A stretch of 64,000 bases of DNA from an uncultured Collinsella sp. Lineage in GTDB: Bacteria > Actinomycetota > Coriobacteriia > Coriobacteriales > Coriobacteriaceae. Shown in pieces: positions 43,152 through 51,719 of the stretch; position 1 is the stretch's first letter, and each line of letters opens with the position of its first letter. The notes under the pieces were generated by a model. The model was not told the DNA's origin. It saw only the letters and a list, made by a program, of their open reading frames with translations, and made no database searches. The translations under genes and the position numbers were made by a program. The stretch covers positions 1 through 64,000 of the forward strand of contig CAUGNZ010000009.1 in assembly GCA_959601045.1 (NCBI GenBank), read 5' to 3'.

Positions 43152-43838
43152 CTATAAATAAATCCCCTCACCGAGCTGCTTGTGGAACTCGGCGTGATGG
43201 TCGCGTGCCCAAGTAAAGAGTGCCTGGTCAAAGTCGGTGCGCGTGGCCGGGACGCCAAAGACGCCGGCAACTTCGACACGCACAAACTCCAGTGCCGGCA
43301 GCTTGTTGATGGCGGTGAGGGCAAACGGGGACGTGGGTTCTTCGAACAGATAGTGGCTGCCTTGCAGCGCGTCGCAACTGGTGCACGTGTTGCCGAGCGA
43401 CGGGGCTTTGGAGGCTCGTGCGCCTACGGGTTTGTAGCCACAGCGCTTAGAAAGATAGTCGCGGATCTCGCCCGGGACGCAGCCAAGAGCGGGAACAATG
43501 GCGAGCGCGTTGGCATTGGCCGTGTCGATGGTAATGTGCCCGGCTTCGTTGGGCGCGTGCGCAATGGCGATGCCCTTGCCGTCATCGGTTCGATAGGGAA
43601 TACCGAAGGCCGCGACCGAGGTCTCTTCGTGGCATTTCCAGCACTCGCGCTTGCCCAGTACTAGATATATATACGGCGCTGAGGGGTCGGATCGGTCAAC
43701 ACCGGGCAGCCACTCGGCAAAGGGCTCGGGGTTGACGCCGCTGGGTACATACCAGATCTTCTTGGTCCGGTCCCATTTGGCGCCCAGCGCTTTGGCTTCT
43801 TCTTTGTGCGAAAAGGGGACATCGAGCTCGGTGCGCAT
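43152..43838 (-). CDS. DUF5710 domain-containing protein
   Basis: This 228-residue protein has an N-terminal DUF5710 domain (about 3-45; LDVPFSHKEEAKALGAKWD and IWYVPSGV), a short module seen in TraC-like primases, helicases and other DNA-handling proteins. The remainder is not recognised; it holds a CWKC knuckle at about 65-68 and a second pair, CTSC, near 152-155, suggesting a metal site. The start at 43838 has AAGGAG upstream. DUF5710 proteins are frequent on plasmids and in accessory regions, so this and the remnant beside it could mark a small acquired segment. Confidence 0.75.
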   Translation of the reverse strand: MRTELDVPFSHKEEAKALGAKWDRTKKIWYVPSGVNPEPFAEWLPGVDRSDPSAPYIYLVLGKRECWKCHEETSVAAFGIPYRTDDGKGIAIAHAPNEAGHITIDTANANALAIVPALGCVPGEIRDYLSKRCGYKPVGARASKAPSLGNTCTSCDALQGSHYLFEEPTSPFALTAINKLPALEFVRVEVAGVFGVPATRTDFDQALFTWARDHHAEFHKQLGEGIYL

Positions 43839-44126
43839 GGCGGCTCCTTGGTGCTGCAGGTGCGAGTGGCTCAAGGATACCGCAGGGCGCAGACATCGCG
43901 GCGTTTTGTTGAGAAGTTGCGGCGCGGACTGCTTGGTTACGCCGTTAGATAAATTGGCAAGTAGATGGTCGGCTTTTGACCAGTTGGGCGGTTGGAGCAG
44001 CTTGCGGCGCAGTTTTGTGCCTGGCTATTGTTGATGTTGGGGTATTGAATATATTTGGCTGCCATTCGTCAGGTGAATTGATGTTACGTTGCGATGACGG
44101 TTGGAACTGCCAGCGGATTTAGCGGC

Positions 44127-44164
44127 ATAAAACAAAACAGCCCAGAGACATAGCCTCTGAGCTG
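44127..44164 (-). terminator. Terminator after tRNA-Val
   Basis: On the minus strand CAGCTCAGAG pairs with CTCTGGGCTG (one G-T pair) and is followed by TTTTGTTTT. The region 43839-44126 otherwise shows no gene. Confidence 0.82.
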
Positions 44165-44172
44165 CGAACATT

Positions 44173-44247
44173 TGGTGGGCGTTAGAAGATTTGAACTTCT
44201 GACCTCTTCCGTGTCAGGGAAGCGCTCTCCCCCTGAGCTAAACGCCC
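44173..44247 (-). tRNA. tRNA-Val (anticodon GAC)
   Basis: Read on the minus strand, the acceptor GGGCGTT pairs with AACGCCC, the D arm has GCTC/GAGC, the anticodon stem CTTCC pairs with GGAAG around CTGACAC, and the T arm has GTTCAAATC. The anticodon is GAC. The CCA end is encoded (44173-44175). Confidence 0.95.
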
Positions 44248-44536
44248 GATCAAGGGTGCGCAAGCGCGCAAGGGATAATATAACGGAGCCTGAACTCGGT
44301 GGCAAGAACATTTTTAAAAATCGCTTACATTGTGGAATTCGGGGGCTTTGTCATATCCATTTCAAAAGAGCCTGCTGCCGCGATTTGACTGTCGCATAAT
44401 GCAAGGCCATTGCGGTATCGAGCTATGGAAAGACGTCTGCGGAATTGTCCTACCGATAAGCGGACAAGCCTCCAGCTGGTGCCTTCGCCGTGGTAAGGTA
44501 AGCCGAATTGTTTCCAGGCTGCTTCGAGGGAATGGA

Positions 44537-45559
44537 ATGAGCAAAGAGCGTGTCGAGCAGGTCGAAGGCGCAGGGGCTTCGGTGCCGATGACCGATATAT
44601 CGAACATTGATGTGCCCGAGGGCACCGATGAGCTCAGCCGTAGCACCCGCCGCGCTTGGCGCGAGCGCCTGAACAGCGCTTCGACGCGCAAGATGATCAC
44701 GGGCGTCTTGGCTACGCTGGTGGGCGGTTCGTTTTGGGGCTTCTCGGGCACCAGCGCGAGCTTTCTGTTCGATACCTACCACGTCGACACCTTGTGGCTT
44801 ATGAGCGTGCGTCAGATTCTCGCCGGTCTACTCTTTATGGCCGTGGTTGTTACGCGCGACCGCGAGCGCCTGATTAAGCTCTGGACCACACCCGCCGATC
44901 GCAAGCAGCTGCTGCTCTTTACCGCCTTTGGTCTGCTGTTCAACCAGTTTTGTTATCTTTCGGCCGTGCGCCTGACCAATGCCGGAACCGCGACGGTGCT
45001 CCAATGCCTGCAACTGGTCATCATTATGGGCTACACCTGCGTGATCGACCATCGCATGCCTCGCGTGCGTGAGGCCGTTGGCATTGGGTTGGCCCTGGGC
45101 GGCACCTTTTTAATCGCTACCGGCGGCGACCCTACCAGTCTGAGCATATCGCCGCTTGGCCTGGTCGCAGGCCTTATGTGTGCGGTCAGCGCCACGTGTA
45201 TGGCGGTGATTCCCGCCAAGATCCTGCCCGAATACGGCAGCCCCATCGTCACGGGCTCGGCAATGCTCACGGCGGGCGTGGTCTCGTGCGTCTTCGTGCA
45301 GCCTTGGGCGCATATGCCGGCACTCGACGCTGCCGGCGTCGAGGCGCTCGCGGTATTCGTGGTTATCGGCTCGTTTTTTGCTTACATGCTCTATATGCAG
45401 GGCGTTAAGGACATCGGCTCGGTGCGTGCGAGCCTCATCGGAACTGTGGAGCCGGTTTCGGCGACCATCACCAGCGCCGTTATGCTGGGCACGGTGTTTT
45501 TGCCGACCGACCTTATCGGCTTTGCCATGATCATCGTGATGATGTTCCTCACGGTGTAG
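44537..45559 (+). CDS. DMT superfamily transporter, EamA type
   Basis: This 340-residue protein starts with a hydrophilic N-terminus (about 1-50), followed by about ten membrane helices in two EamA repeats. Typical segments are LVGGSFWGFSGTSASFLF at the start of the first and YMLYMQGVKDIGSVRASLIGTVEPV in the second. It would export a small metabolite; substrate unknown. It is only distantly similar to the EamA protein at 16482. ATG 44537 is chosen with GAGGGA 5 bases upstream; a longer open frame upstream is not supported. The 289 bases before it hold no gene. Confidence 0.85.
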   Translation: MSKERVEQVEGAGASVPMTDISNIDVPEGTDELSRSTRRAWRERLNSASTRKMITGVLATLVGGSFWGFSGTSASFLFDTYHVDTLWLMSVRQILAGLLFMAVVVTRDRERLIKLWTTPADRKQLLLFTAFGLLFNQFCYLSAVRLTNAGTATVLQCLQLVIIMGYTCVIDHRMPRVREAVGIGLALGGTFLIATGGDPTSLSISPLGLVAGLMCAVSATCMAVIPAKILPEYGSPIVTGSAMLTAGVVSCVFVQPWAHMPALDAAGVEALAVFVVIGSFFAYMLYMQGVKDIGSVRASLIGTVEPVSATITSAVMLGTVFLPTDLIGFAMIIVMMFLTV

Positions 45560-45708
45560 CTGGCGCCGCCGCCAAGACAGAAAAGGTGTTGTGCCGCATT
45601 TTCGCCAATTGACGTCCGTGTCTGGAGTTTAGCTGTCGATGCTCAAAATGCCATAAACTAGTAACGTTATGGATTTTTTCATTGCGACTCAATTGCGAGG
45701 ATTTCTTT

Positions 45709-48021
45709 ATGGCTGGTAATCACTTTAAGGGCAGCGATAACGGCCGTCCTGCAGTTCCGCCGCGTCCGAACGGGGCTGGTAAGGCCGGCACGCCGGGCGG
45801 CGCTGGACAGGGCGGTTCCGGTAAGCGCGTGTCCCCGGGCGAGACGGCGATGTTTACCGCTCTGTACGAGCAGTCTCAAAAGGCGAAAAAGACCGGCCGT
45901 GCAAGAGGGAATGTCTTTGCGGGCGGTGCAACCTCCGCGTCGCAGCCGAGCGGGGCTCCTTCGGTACCTGCGAACAACGCAGGTGCTGCCAACGCCGCAA
46001 ATGCCGCCGGCAACGTTAATGCCGGCAAGGCCGCCAACAATACTCCCTCTGCCGGTGGCGCGGGGCTTACGGGTAACCTTGGCACGATTTACACCGGTGC
46101 CTCCGAGACTGGCACGTTCGCCCGCCTGGATGATAGCGGTGCCGAGTTTGCGGGCTCGGGTTCCAAGGAAGATTATTACGATTTTGGCTTGAACTACGGT
46201 AGCGACGCTTCGTCGAGTTCGACCTCTGACGGTCTGGTCCGTCATCGCCATCGCAAGGGCGAACGCAAAAAGCGTCACACCGGCGCCATTATTGCCGCTG
46301 TAGTCGCGGTGCTTCTCGTTGCGCTTGGCGCAAGCGGCTTTATGCTGCTTAACTCGGCAAAGACCGTAAAGAGTGAAGCGAAGGAGGCCGTCGAGATTGT
46401 CGGTGGCCTTAAGGACAAGGTCACGTCGGGCGATTTTTCGACGCTGCCTGACGACGCGAAGAAGATTGATGAGCTTTGCGACAGCATGAAGGCGGAGACC
46501 TCGAGCCCGCTGTGGACGGCGGCTTCGTTTATCCCGGTGTATGGCAGCGACATCAATGCGGCCCGCACCATGATCGACGCCCTGTCCGATGTCTCGAGCA
46601 ATGCGCTGGTTCCCATGGCCGATAACCTTTCGCAGGCCACGCCCGGCAAGCTGTTTCAGGACGGCATGATTAACGTGTCCGCGCTGCAGGCGGTCGCCGA
46701 TTCGCTTTCCAGCAGCTCGAAGGTGTTCAAGAGCGCCAACGAGAAGATCCAGGGCATTGGCGATACTCATATTTCCCAGGTAACCGAGCTGGTCGATAAG
46801 GCCAAGGACGGCTTTGCCACCCTCAACGGCGCGGTTGACGCGGCGGAGAAGGTCGCCCCCGTCCTTCCGCAGATGCTCGGCGCCAACGGCCAGACGCGCA
46901 ACTACCTTGTGTACGCCATGAACAACGTCGAGATTCGTGCCTGCGGCGGCTTTGGCGGTTCGCAGGGCCTGATTTCGGTCACCGACGGCCAGATGTCGAT
47001 TGGCGAGTTTGTTCCCCGCATTGGACTCAGCGAGGATGAGGCAGTCGAGAGCGTCGACGAAGAGGATGAGGCGCTGTTCGGCAACCACAGTAACCTGTAC
47101 AACTCGGGCAATACCTATTCGCCTGATTGGCCCCGCAACTCGCCGCGTGTCGCAGCCCTGTGGAAATCTCAATATGGCCAGGACGTTGACGGCGTCGTGG
47201 GTATCGACCCGGTGTTCCTGCAGTATCTGCTGGGCCTGGTCGGTAACGTGTCGCTGCCCGACGGAACGGTTGTCGACGGCACCAACGCCGCAAAGGTCCT
47301 CATGCACGATGTGTACTGGAACTATCCGGTCGAGGAGTCGGACGGCATCTTTGCATCCGTCGCCAGCGCTGCCTTCGACAAGATCCTTGGCGGTATCGGC
47401 GATGTCGATGTTACGAAGCTTGTCAGCGCCGTTGAGCGCGGTGCCGAAGAGGGCCGCCTGATCGCGTGGATGAAAAACGATGACGAGCAGAACGCTATCA
47501 AGGAGATGAACATCGACGCCTCGCTGCCCGATCCGGATGACCCGAGTGAAGATCCCGTTGCTGGTGTCTACTTTAACAACCTGAGCTTCTCCAAGCTCGA
47601 CTGGTACCTGAATGCCGATACGCAGATTGGCCAGGGCATCAAGAACGGTGACGGCACATGCTCGTATCGCATCACCGTTACCCTGACGAACATCATGACG
47701 CAGGAGGAGGCCGGCAAGCTGCCCGACTACGTCGCGGCGAGCGCGCCCGATGCCGCGCGCGACGACGAGCGTCTGAATGTCTCGTTGTTTGCCCCGACGG
47801 GCGGCAACATTACTGATCTGACCGTCGAGGGCACCCAGTTTGGTCTTGGCGCCGCTACGTGGCATGGAATCCCCTTCTATTCGGGCACCGTTGACCTGCA
47901 TGCTGGCGAGACGACGACGATCACATATACGCTGACCACGTCAGCCGAGGCGGGGGACAAGCCGCTTACGCTGCGTCAGACTCCTACATGCCAGGCGGCT
48001 CGCGACAGCGCGTCGGCGTAG
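45709..48021 (+). CDS. DUF4012 domain membrane protein
   Basis: This 770-residue protein has a long Gly/Ala/Asn-rich cytoplasmic N-terminus (1-170, including repeats of Ala-Asn), a basic stretch RHRHRKGERKKRH, one membrane helix at about 196-218 and a large extracellular part. The DUF4012 domain lies at about 390-770, with GFGGSQGLISVTDGQMSIGE near 415. Relatives are linked to cell-surface polysaccharide or envelope functions in Actinobacteria, but no activity is established. ATG 45709 is preceded by GCGAGGA; a nine-residue longer frame lacks a better site. A terminator and glmM, a cell-wall precursor gene, follow. Confidence 0.82.
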   Translation: MAGNHFKGSDNGRPAVPPRPNGAGKAGTPGGAGQGGSGKRVSPGETAMFTALYEQSQKAKKTGRARGNVFAGGATSASQPSGAPSVPANNAGAANAANAAGNVNAGKAANNTPSAGGAGLTGNLGTIYTGASETGTFARLDDSGAEFAGSGSKEDYYDFGLNYGSDASSSSTSDGLVRHRHRKGERKKRHTGAIIAAVVAVLLVALGASGFMLLNSAKTVKSEAKEAVEIVGGLKDKVTSGDFSTLPDDAKKIDELCDSMKAETSSPLWTAASFIPVYGSDINAARTMIDALSDVSSNALVPMADNLSQATPGKLFQDGMINVSALQAVADSLSSSSKVFKSANEKIQGIGDTHISQVTELVDKAKDGFATLNGAVDAAEKVAPVLPQMLGANGQTRNYLVYAMNNVEIRACGGFGGSQGLISVTDGQMSIGEFVPRIGLSEDEAVESVDEEDEALFGNHSNLYNSGNTYSPDWPRNSPRVAALWKSQYGQDVDGVVGIDPVFLQYLLGLVGNVSLPDGTVVDGTNAAKVLMHDVYWNYPVEESDGIFASVASAAFDKILGGIGDVDVTKLVSAVERGAEEGRLIAWMKNDDEQNAIKEMNIDASLPDPDDPSEDPVAGVYFNNLSFSKLDWYLNADTQIGQGIKNGDGTCSYRITVTLTNIMTQEEAGKLPDYVAASAPDAARDDERLNVSLFAPTGGNITDLTVEGTQFGLGAATWHGIPFYSGTVDLHAGETTTITYTLTTSAEAGDKPLTLRQTPTCQAARDSASA

Positions 48022-48058
48022 GGTTTTTCTGGTAGCGCAGATAATCGAGTACCATTTT

Positions 48059-48091
48059 GGGGCGGACAGGCAATCTGTTCGCCCCTATTTT
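48059..48091 (+). terminator. Rho-independent terminator before glmM
   Basis: GGGGCGGACA pairs with TGTTCGCCCC, followed by TATTTT. Confidence 0.85.
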
Positions 48092-48104
48092 GTAAGGAGA
48101 GCGC

Positions 48105-49436
48105 ATGAAGTACTTTGGCACCGACGGCTTTCGCGGTGAGGCTAACGTTGGGCTGACGGTAGAGCACGCTTATAAGATTGGCCGTTTTGTGGGCTGGTAT
48201 TACGGCGCCAACCGCGAGCGCAAGGCGCGCGTCATCGTGGGTAAGGACACGCGTCGCTCGAGTTATATGTTCGAGGCGGCGCTGGTGAGTGGCCTGGTCG
48301 CGAGCGGTGCGGACGCCTATATGCTGCACGTGATCCCCACACCGGGTGTAGCGCATCAGACCGTGGAAGGCTGCTTCGATTGCGGCATCATGATCAGCGC
48401 GAGCCACAACCCGTTTTGCGATAACGGCATTAAGCTCGTCAATAGCGACGGTTTTAAGATGGACGAGGACGTACTGGAGCTCATCGAGGACTACGTCGAT
48501 GGCAAGAGCGAGGTGCCGCTGGCCACGGGCAACCACATCGGCGCCACGGTGGACTACATGCAGGGCCGCAACCGCTACATTGCCTCGCTCATCGCCAGCG
48601 CGAACTTTTCGCTGCAGGGCGTCAAGATCGGCATCGACTGCGCCAACGGCTCGGCGTCCTCGGTGGCCAAGCCGGTGTTCGACGCGCTGGGCGCCGACGT
48701 GCGCGTGATCAATGCCGCGCCTGATGGTTTTAACATCAACGTCGACTGCGGCTCCACGCATATGGAGCGTCTGCAGCGCCACGTGGTGGAGCAGGGCTTG
48801 GACGTGGGCTTTGCCTATGACGGCGATGCCGACCGCTGCCTGGCCGTGGACGAGCACGGCCGCGTGGTCGATGGCGACCAGATCCTGTACGTGTGCGGCG
48901 TGTACCTGAACAAGCACGGTCGCCTTTCGGGCGGTACCGTGGTTCCGACGATTGCCAGCAACTTTGGCCTGATCAAGTCGTTGGAGCTTGCCGGCCTAAG
49001 TGCCGTGACCAGCGGTGTGGGCGACCGCCACGTGTATGCCAAGATGCGCGAGGGCGGTTACAGCCTGGGCGGCGAGCAGACGGGCCATACGATCTTTGGC
49101 GATATCGAGCGCACGGGCGACGGCATTATGACCTCGCTGCGCGTGATGGAAGTGATCCGCGCCGAGCGCGAGACGCTCTCGCAGCTCACGGCTCCGTGCA
49201 AGCTGCTACCGCAGGCGCAGGTGGCCGTGCGCGTGGCGGACAAGGACGCCGCGCTCGAGAACATGGGCGTGCAGAACGCCATCGCCGAGGCCGAGGCTGC
49301 GCTGGCAGGCGAGGGCCGCGTGCTCGTACGCAAGAGCGGAACCGAGTCGGTTATCCGCGTGCTGGCCGAGGCGCCCGACCAAGCATCCGCCGATGCCGCC
49401 ATGAAGCGCATCGCCAACGCACTCGAGGCTCTGTAG
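48105..49436 (+). CDS. glmM: Phosphoglucosamine mutase
   Basis: This 443-residue enzyme converts glucosamine-6-phosphate to glucosamine-1-phosphate for peptidoglycan precursor synthesis. It begins with the diagnostic KYFGTDGFRGEAN, has the phosphoserine loop ISASHNPFCDNGIK with Ser100, the metal loop DGDADR at about 239-244, the sugar-binding GGEQTGH and the phosphate-binding RKSGTESVIRV near the end. Length is normal. TAAGGAGA precedes ATG 48105. Repeat copy C begins at the next base after its stop. Confidence 0.95.
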   Translation: MKYFGTDGFRGEANVGLTVEHAYKIGRFVGWYYGANRERKARVIVGKDTRRSSYMFEAALVSGLVASGADAYMLHVIPTPGVAHQTVEGCFDCGIMISASHNPFCDNGIKLVNSDGFKMDEDVLELIEDYVDGKSEVPLATGNHIGATVDYMQGRNRYIASLIASANFSLQGVKIGIDCANGSASSVAKPVFDALGADVRVINAAPDGFNINVDCGSTHMERLQRHVVEQGLDVGFAYDGDADRCLAVDEHGRVVDGDQILYVCGVYLNKHGRLSGGTVVPTIASNFGLIKSLELAGLSAVTSGVGDRHVYAKMREGGYSLGGEQTGHTIFGDIERTGDGIMTSLRVMEVIRAERETLSQLTAPCKLLPQAQVAVRVADKDAALENMGVQNAIAEAEAALAGEGRVLVRKSGTESVIRVLAEAPDQASADAAMKRIANALEAL

Positions 49437-49583
49437 TTACGCGGTTTTACCAAACCGCGTAACTGCTCGACGCTGCAAACGCCCCTAAGCGGCAATCTGA
49501 CGTTCAATTTCAAGGGCGCGACCAGAAGGTCAGCGCCCTTTCATTTCACGTCACCTTGCTCGCTTAGGGTCGTTTTCGCTGAC
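49437..49583 (+). repeat. Post-stop structured repeat, copy C
   Basis: It starts at the base after the glmM stop with TTACGCGGTTTT / AAACCGCGTAA, then CTCGACGCTGC, the inner hairpin AAGGGCGC / GCGCCCTT as in copy A, and the outer stem CCCCTAAGC / GCTTAGGG as in copy B. It may end glmM transcription. Confidence 0.87.
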
Positions 49584-49641
49584 GTTGCCAAGACATTGGC
49601 GTCAACATAGTTGGCGTTGGCGATGGCGTGCTGGTCAATCC

Positions 49642-51216
49642 TTACAGCTCGTACAGTGTGGTGAACTTGTCCTGCAGGTAGCTGCAGTAGTAGCGGGCGT
49701 CAAAGGCCATGCCGCAGGCGCCCTTGATGAGTTCCGGCGCGTCTTTGGCGCGGCCCCACTGCCAAATGTGCTCGCCCAGCCAGGCGCGGACGGGCGCCAG
49801 ATCGCCGCTCGCGCAGGCACCGGTAAGGTCGACGCCGTCGCGGCACATGGCCGGCACAAACATGGCATCGTAGGCGCTACCCAGCGCATACGTGGGGAAG
49901 TAGCCAAACGAACCGCCGCTCCAATGCGTATCCTGCAGGCAGCCGTGCGTGTCGTCGGGAACGGGAATGCCCAGGTACTCGTCCATAAAGCGGTTCCAAA
50001 GCGCGGGGATGTCCTTGGCCGCAGCCTCGCCGGCAAACAGCATACGCTCAATCTGGTAGCGCACCATAATATGCAGCGGATAGGTGAGCTCGTCGGCCTC
50101 GGTGCGGATCAACGACGGCTGCGCGATGTTCACGGCGCGGTAGAGCGTGTCTTCGTCGACGTCGCCGTAGACCTCGGGCGCGTGACGACGCAGCACCTCG
50201 AGCAGCGGGCCCATAAAGGCGCGGCTGCGACCCACGGTGTTCTCGAAAAAGCGGCTCTGGCTCTCGTGGATGCCCATGGAGGTGCCGCCCTCCAGGCAGG
50301 TGCGCGCGTAGGCGGGATTGACGCCCAGCTCGTACATGGTGTGCCCCGCCTCGTGGATGATGCTGTAGACGTTGGAGATGCAGTCGTCCTCGTAGATGTG
50401 CGTCGCGATGCGCGCATCACCCACGGCAAAGCCCTCGCTAAACGGATGCTCGGTAAAGGCAAGCGTGGTGTCGTCCAGGTCCAGGCCGACAAGCTTCATA
50501 AGGTCGAAGCTCATGGCGCGCTGGGCAGCCTCGGGCACGTGGGCGTGCAAAAAGTCGGCAGCCGGCTGCTGGCCGCGCTCGCCGATGGCGTGCACGAGCG
50601 GCACGACCGTGGCCTTGACCTCGTCGCAAAACGCGTCGAAGCTCTTGGCGGAAAGGCCGCGCTCGTACTGGTCGAGCCAAACGTCGTATGGATCGCGCTT
50701 GGGGTCCATGAGCTCGGCCTGATGCTTAAGTTGGGCGACGATTCTATCCACATAGGTCTCAAAGCTCGCCCAGTCGTTGGCTGCCTTGGCCTTGCGCCAC
50801 ACGGCGTCCGCCTCGCAGGTGAGCCTGGTCCAGGCCTCGGCTTCTTCGGTGGGGATGGCACTGGCCTCACGTTGATCGCGGCCGAGCACACGGATCTCGT
50901 CGAGCAGCTGAGGGTCGTCGATTTTGCCGCCGGCGACGGTCTCGCGCGCTAACGAGCGTACGAGCTCAACGGACTTCTCGCTGGTCAGCAGCTTGTGATG
51001 CTCGCCGGCAAGCGTGCCCATGGCGTCGGCACGCGCTGCTGCGCCGTTGGCGGGGGCAATGGTCGCGCCGTCAAACTCGGCAATCTTGAGCAGGTACTCA
51101 CGAGTCCACAGCTTGCCTTCGAGCTTGCGGAATTTTTTGACGGCCTTATCGACCTTCGTGCCTTTGGATGTCTTGCCCGCTGCAGGCTCGGCCTTCTTAT
51201 CGAGTTTCTTTCCCAT
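49642..51216 (-). CDS. M32 family metallocarboxypeptidase
   Basis: This 524-residue zinc carboxypeptidase of the thermostable carboxypeptidase 1 type has the zinc motif H288-EAG-H292 followed by a third ligand region GIHESQS (Glu318), the family HPF at 257-259 and the substrate-binding RTEADELTYPLHI. It removes C-terminal residues from peptides in the cytoplasm. It carries a Lys/Ala-rich N-terminal extension of about 35 residues not needed for the fold. The start at 51216 has AAGGA upstream. It is divergent from the pheST T-box leader. Confidence 0.93.
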   Translation of the reverse strand: MGKKLDKKAEPAAGKTSKGTKVDKAVKKFRKLEGKLWTREYLLKIAEFDGATIAPANGAAARADAMGTLAGEHHKLLTSEKSVELVRSLARETVAGGKIDDPQLLDEIRVLGRDQREASAIPTEEAEAWTRLTCEADAVWRKAKAANDWASFETYVDRIVAQLKHQAELMDPKRDPYDVWLDQYERGLSAKSFDAFCDEVKATVVPLVHAIGERGQQPAADFLHAHVPEAAQRAMSFDLMKLVGLDLDDTTLAFTEHPFSEGFAVGDARIATHIYEDDCISNVYSIIHEAGHTMYELGVNPAYARTCLEGGTSMGIHESQSRFFENTVGRSRAFMGPLLEVLRRHAPEVYGDVDEDTLYRAVNIAQPSLIRTEADELTYPLHIMVRYQIERMLFAGEAAAKDIPALWNRFMDEYLGIPVPDDTHGCLQDTHWSGGSFGYFPTYALGSAYDAMFVPAMCRDGVDLTGACASGDLAPVRAWLGEHIWQWGRAKDAPELIKGACGMAFDARYYCSYLQDKFTTLYEL

Positions 51217-51337
51217 ACCATATCCTTGATCTCGTGAGCCGAGCGCTTCGGGTGGGCGCGCGGCCAGTTTGCACAGCTACCTGCCTTGTACCCAGTGCGA
51301 ACAAAACGGAACGCGGCGATGCACACGCAGAATGTGT

Positions 51338-51343
51338 TATCCT
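51338..51343 (+). promoter_or_regulatory. Extended -10 promoter of the pheST leader
   Basis: TGTTATCCT has the TG-N-TAxxxT extended -10 pattern. Transcription would start near 51350, at the beginning of the T-box leader. Confidence 0.5.
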
Positions 51344-51349
51344 ATAGCC

Positions 51350-51635
51350 CAATGCGTTGACGGAGAGGGTTTTGCCCGCCGCGTCGCCGGCAAGAGAGGG
51401 AAGGTCATGGGCTGCGAGCCTTCCTGCGGTGACAAGGGCCAAGCGTTCACTCCCGAGCAGCGACCTCAACGGGCACGCGGCCAGCGGCGGCGAAGCCCCA
51501 GTAGGGAAGCCGTGAGCCTCGCGACAAGGGGCACAGAGTGGGCGCGGCGGGCCAGACATCCGCCGGGTCAAACAAGGTGGTACCGCGGAATTCAACCGTC
51601 CTTGGGCAATGCACATGCCCGAGGGCGGTTTTTTG
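51350..51635 (+). promoter_or_regulatory. T-box riboswitch for pheST (specifier UUC, Phe)
   Basis: The leader contains the conserved T-box sequence AAGGTGGTACCGCG (51574-51587), which pairs with the uncharged tRNA end. Stem I has an AGAGAGGGAA bulge region (about 51392) and a candidate specifier codon TTC (51446-51448) followed by A. When tRNA-Phe is uncharged the antiterminator forms and pheST is read; otherwise the terminator at 51594-51634 forms. The downstream genes encode phenylalanyl-tRNA synthetase, which agrees with the UUC specifier. Confidence 0.93.
51594..51634 (+). terminator. T-box regulated terminator
   Basis: AACCGTCCTTGGGC (51594-51607) pairs with GCCCGAGGGCGGTT (51617-51630), followed by a T run. 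Its left arm overlaps the 3' side of the antiterminator region. Confidence 0.93.
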
Positions 51636-51719
51636 TTACCGAACCGGGCCGCACATCCGCAGCTCCGGGTGGCTCCAGCCGCCGCGGCAAGTGGATGCGC
51701 GAGAGACGAAAGGGAAGAC

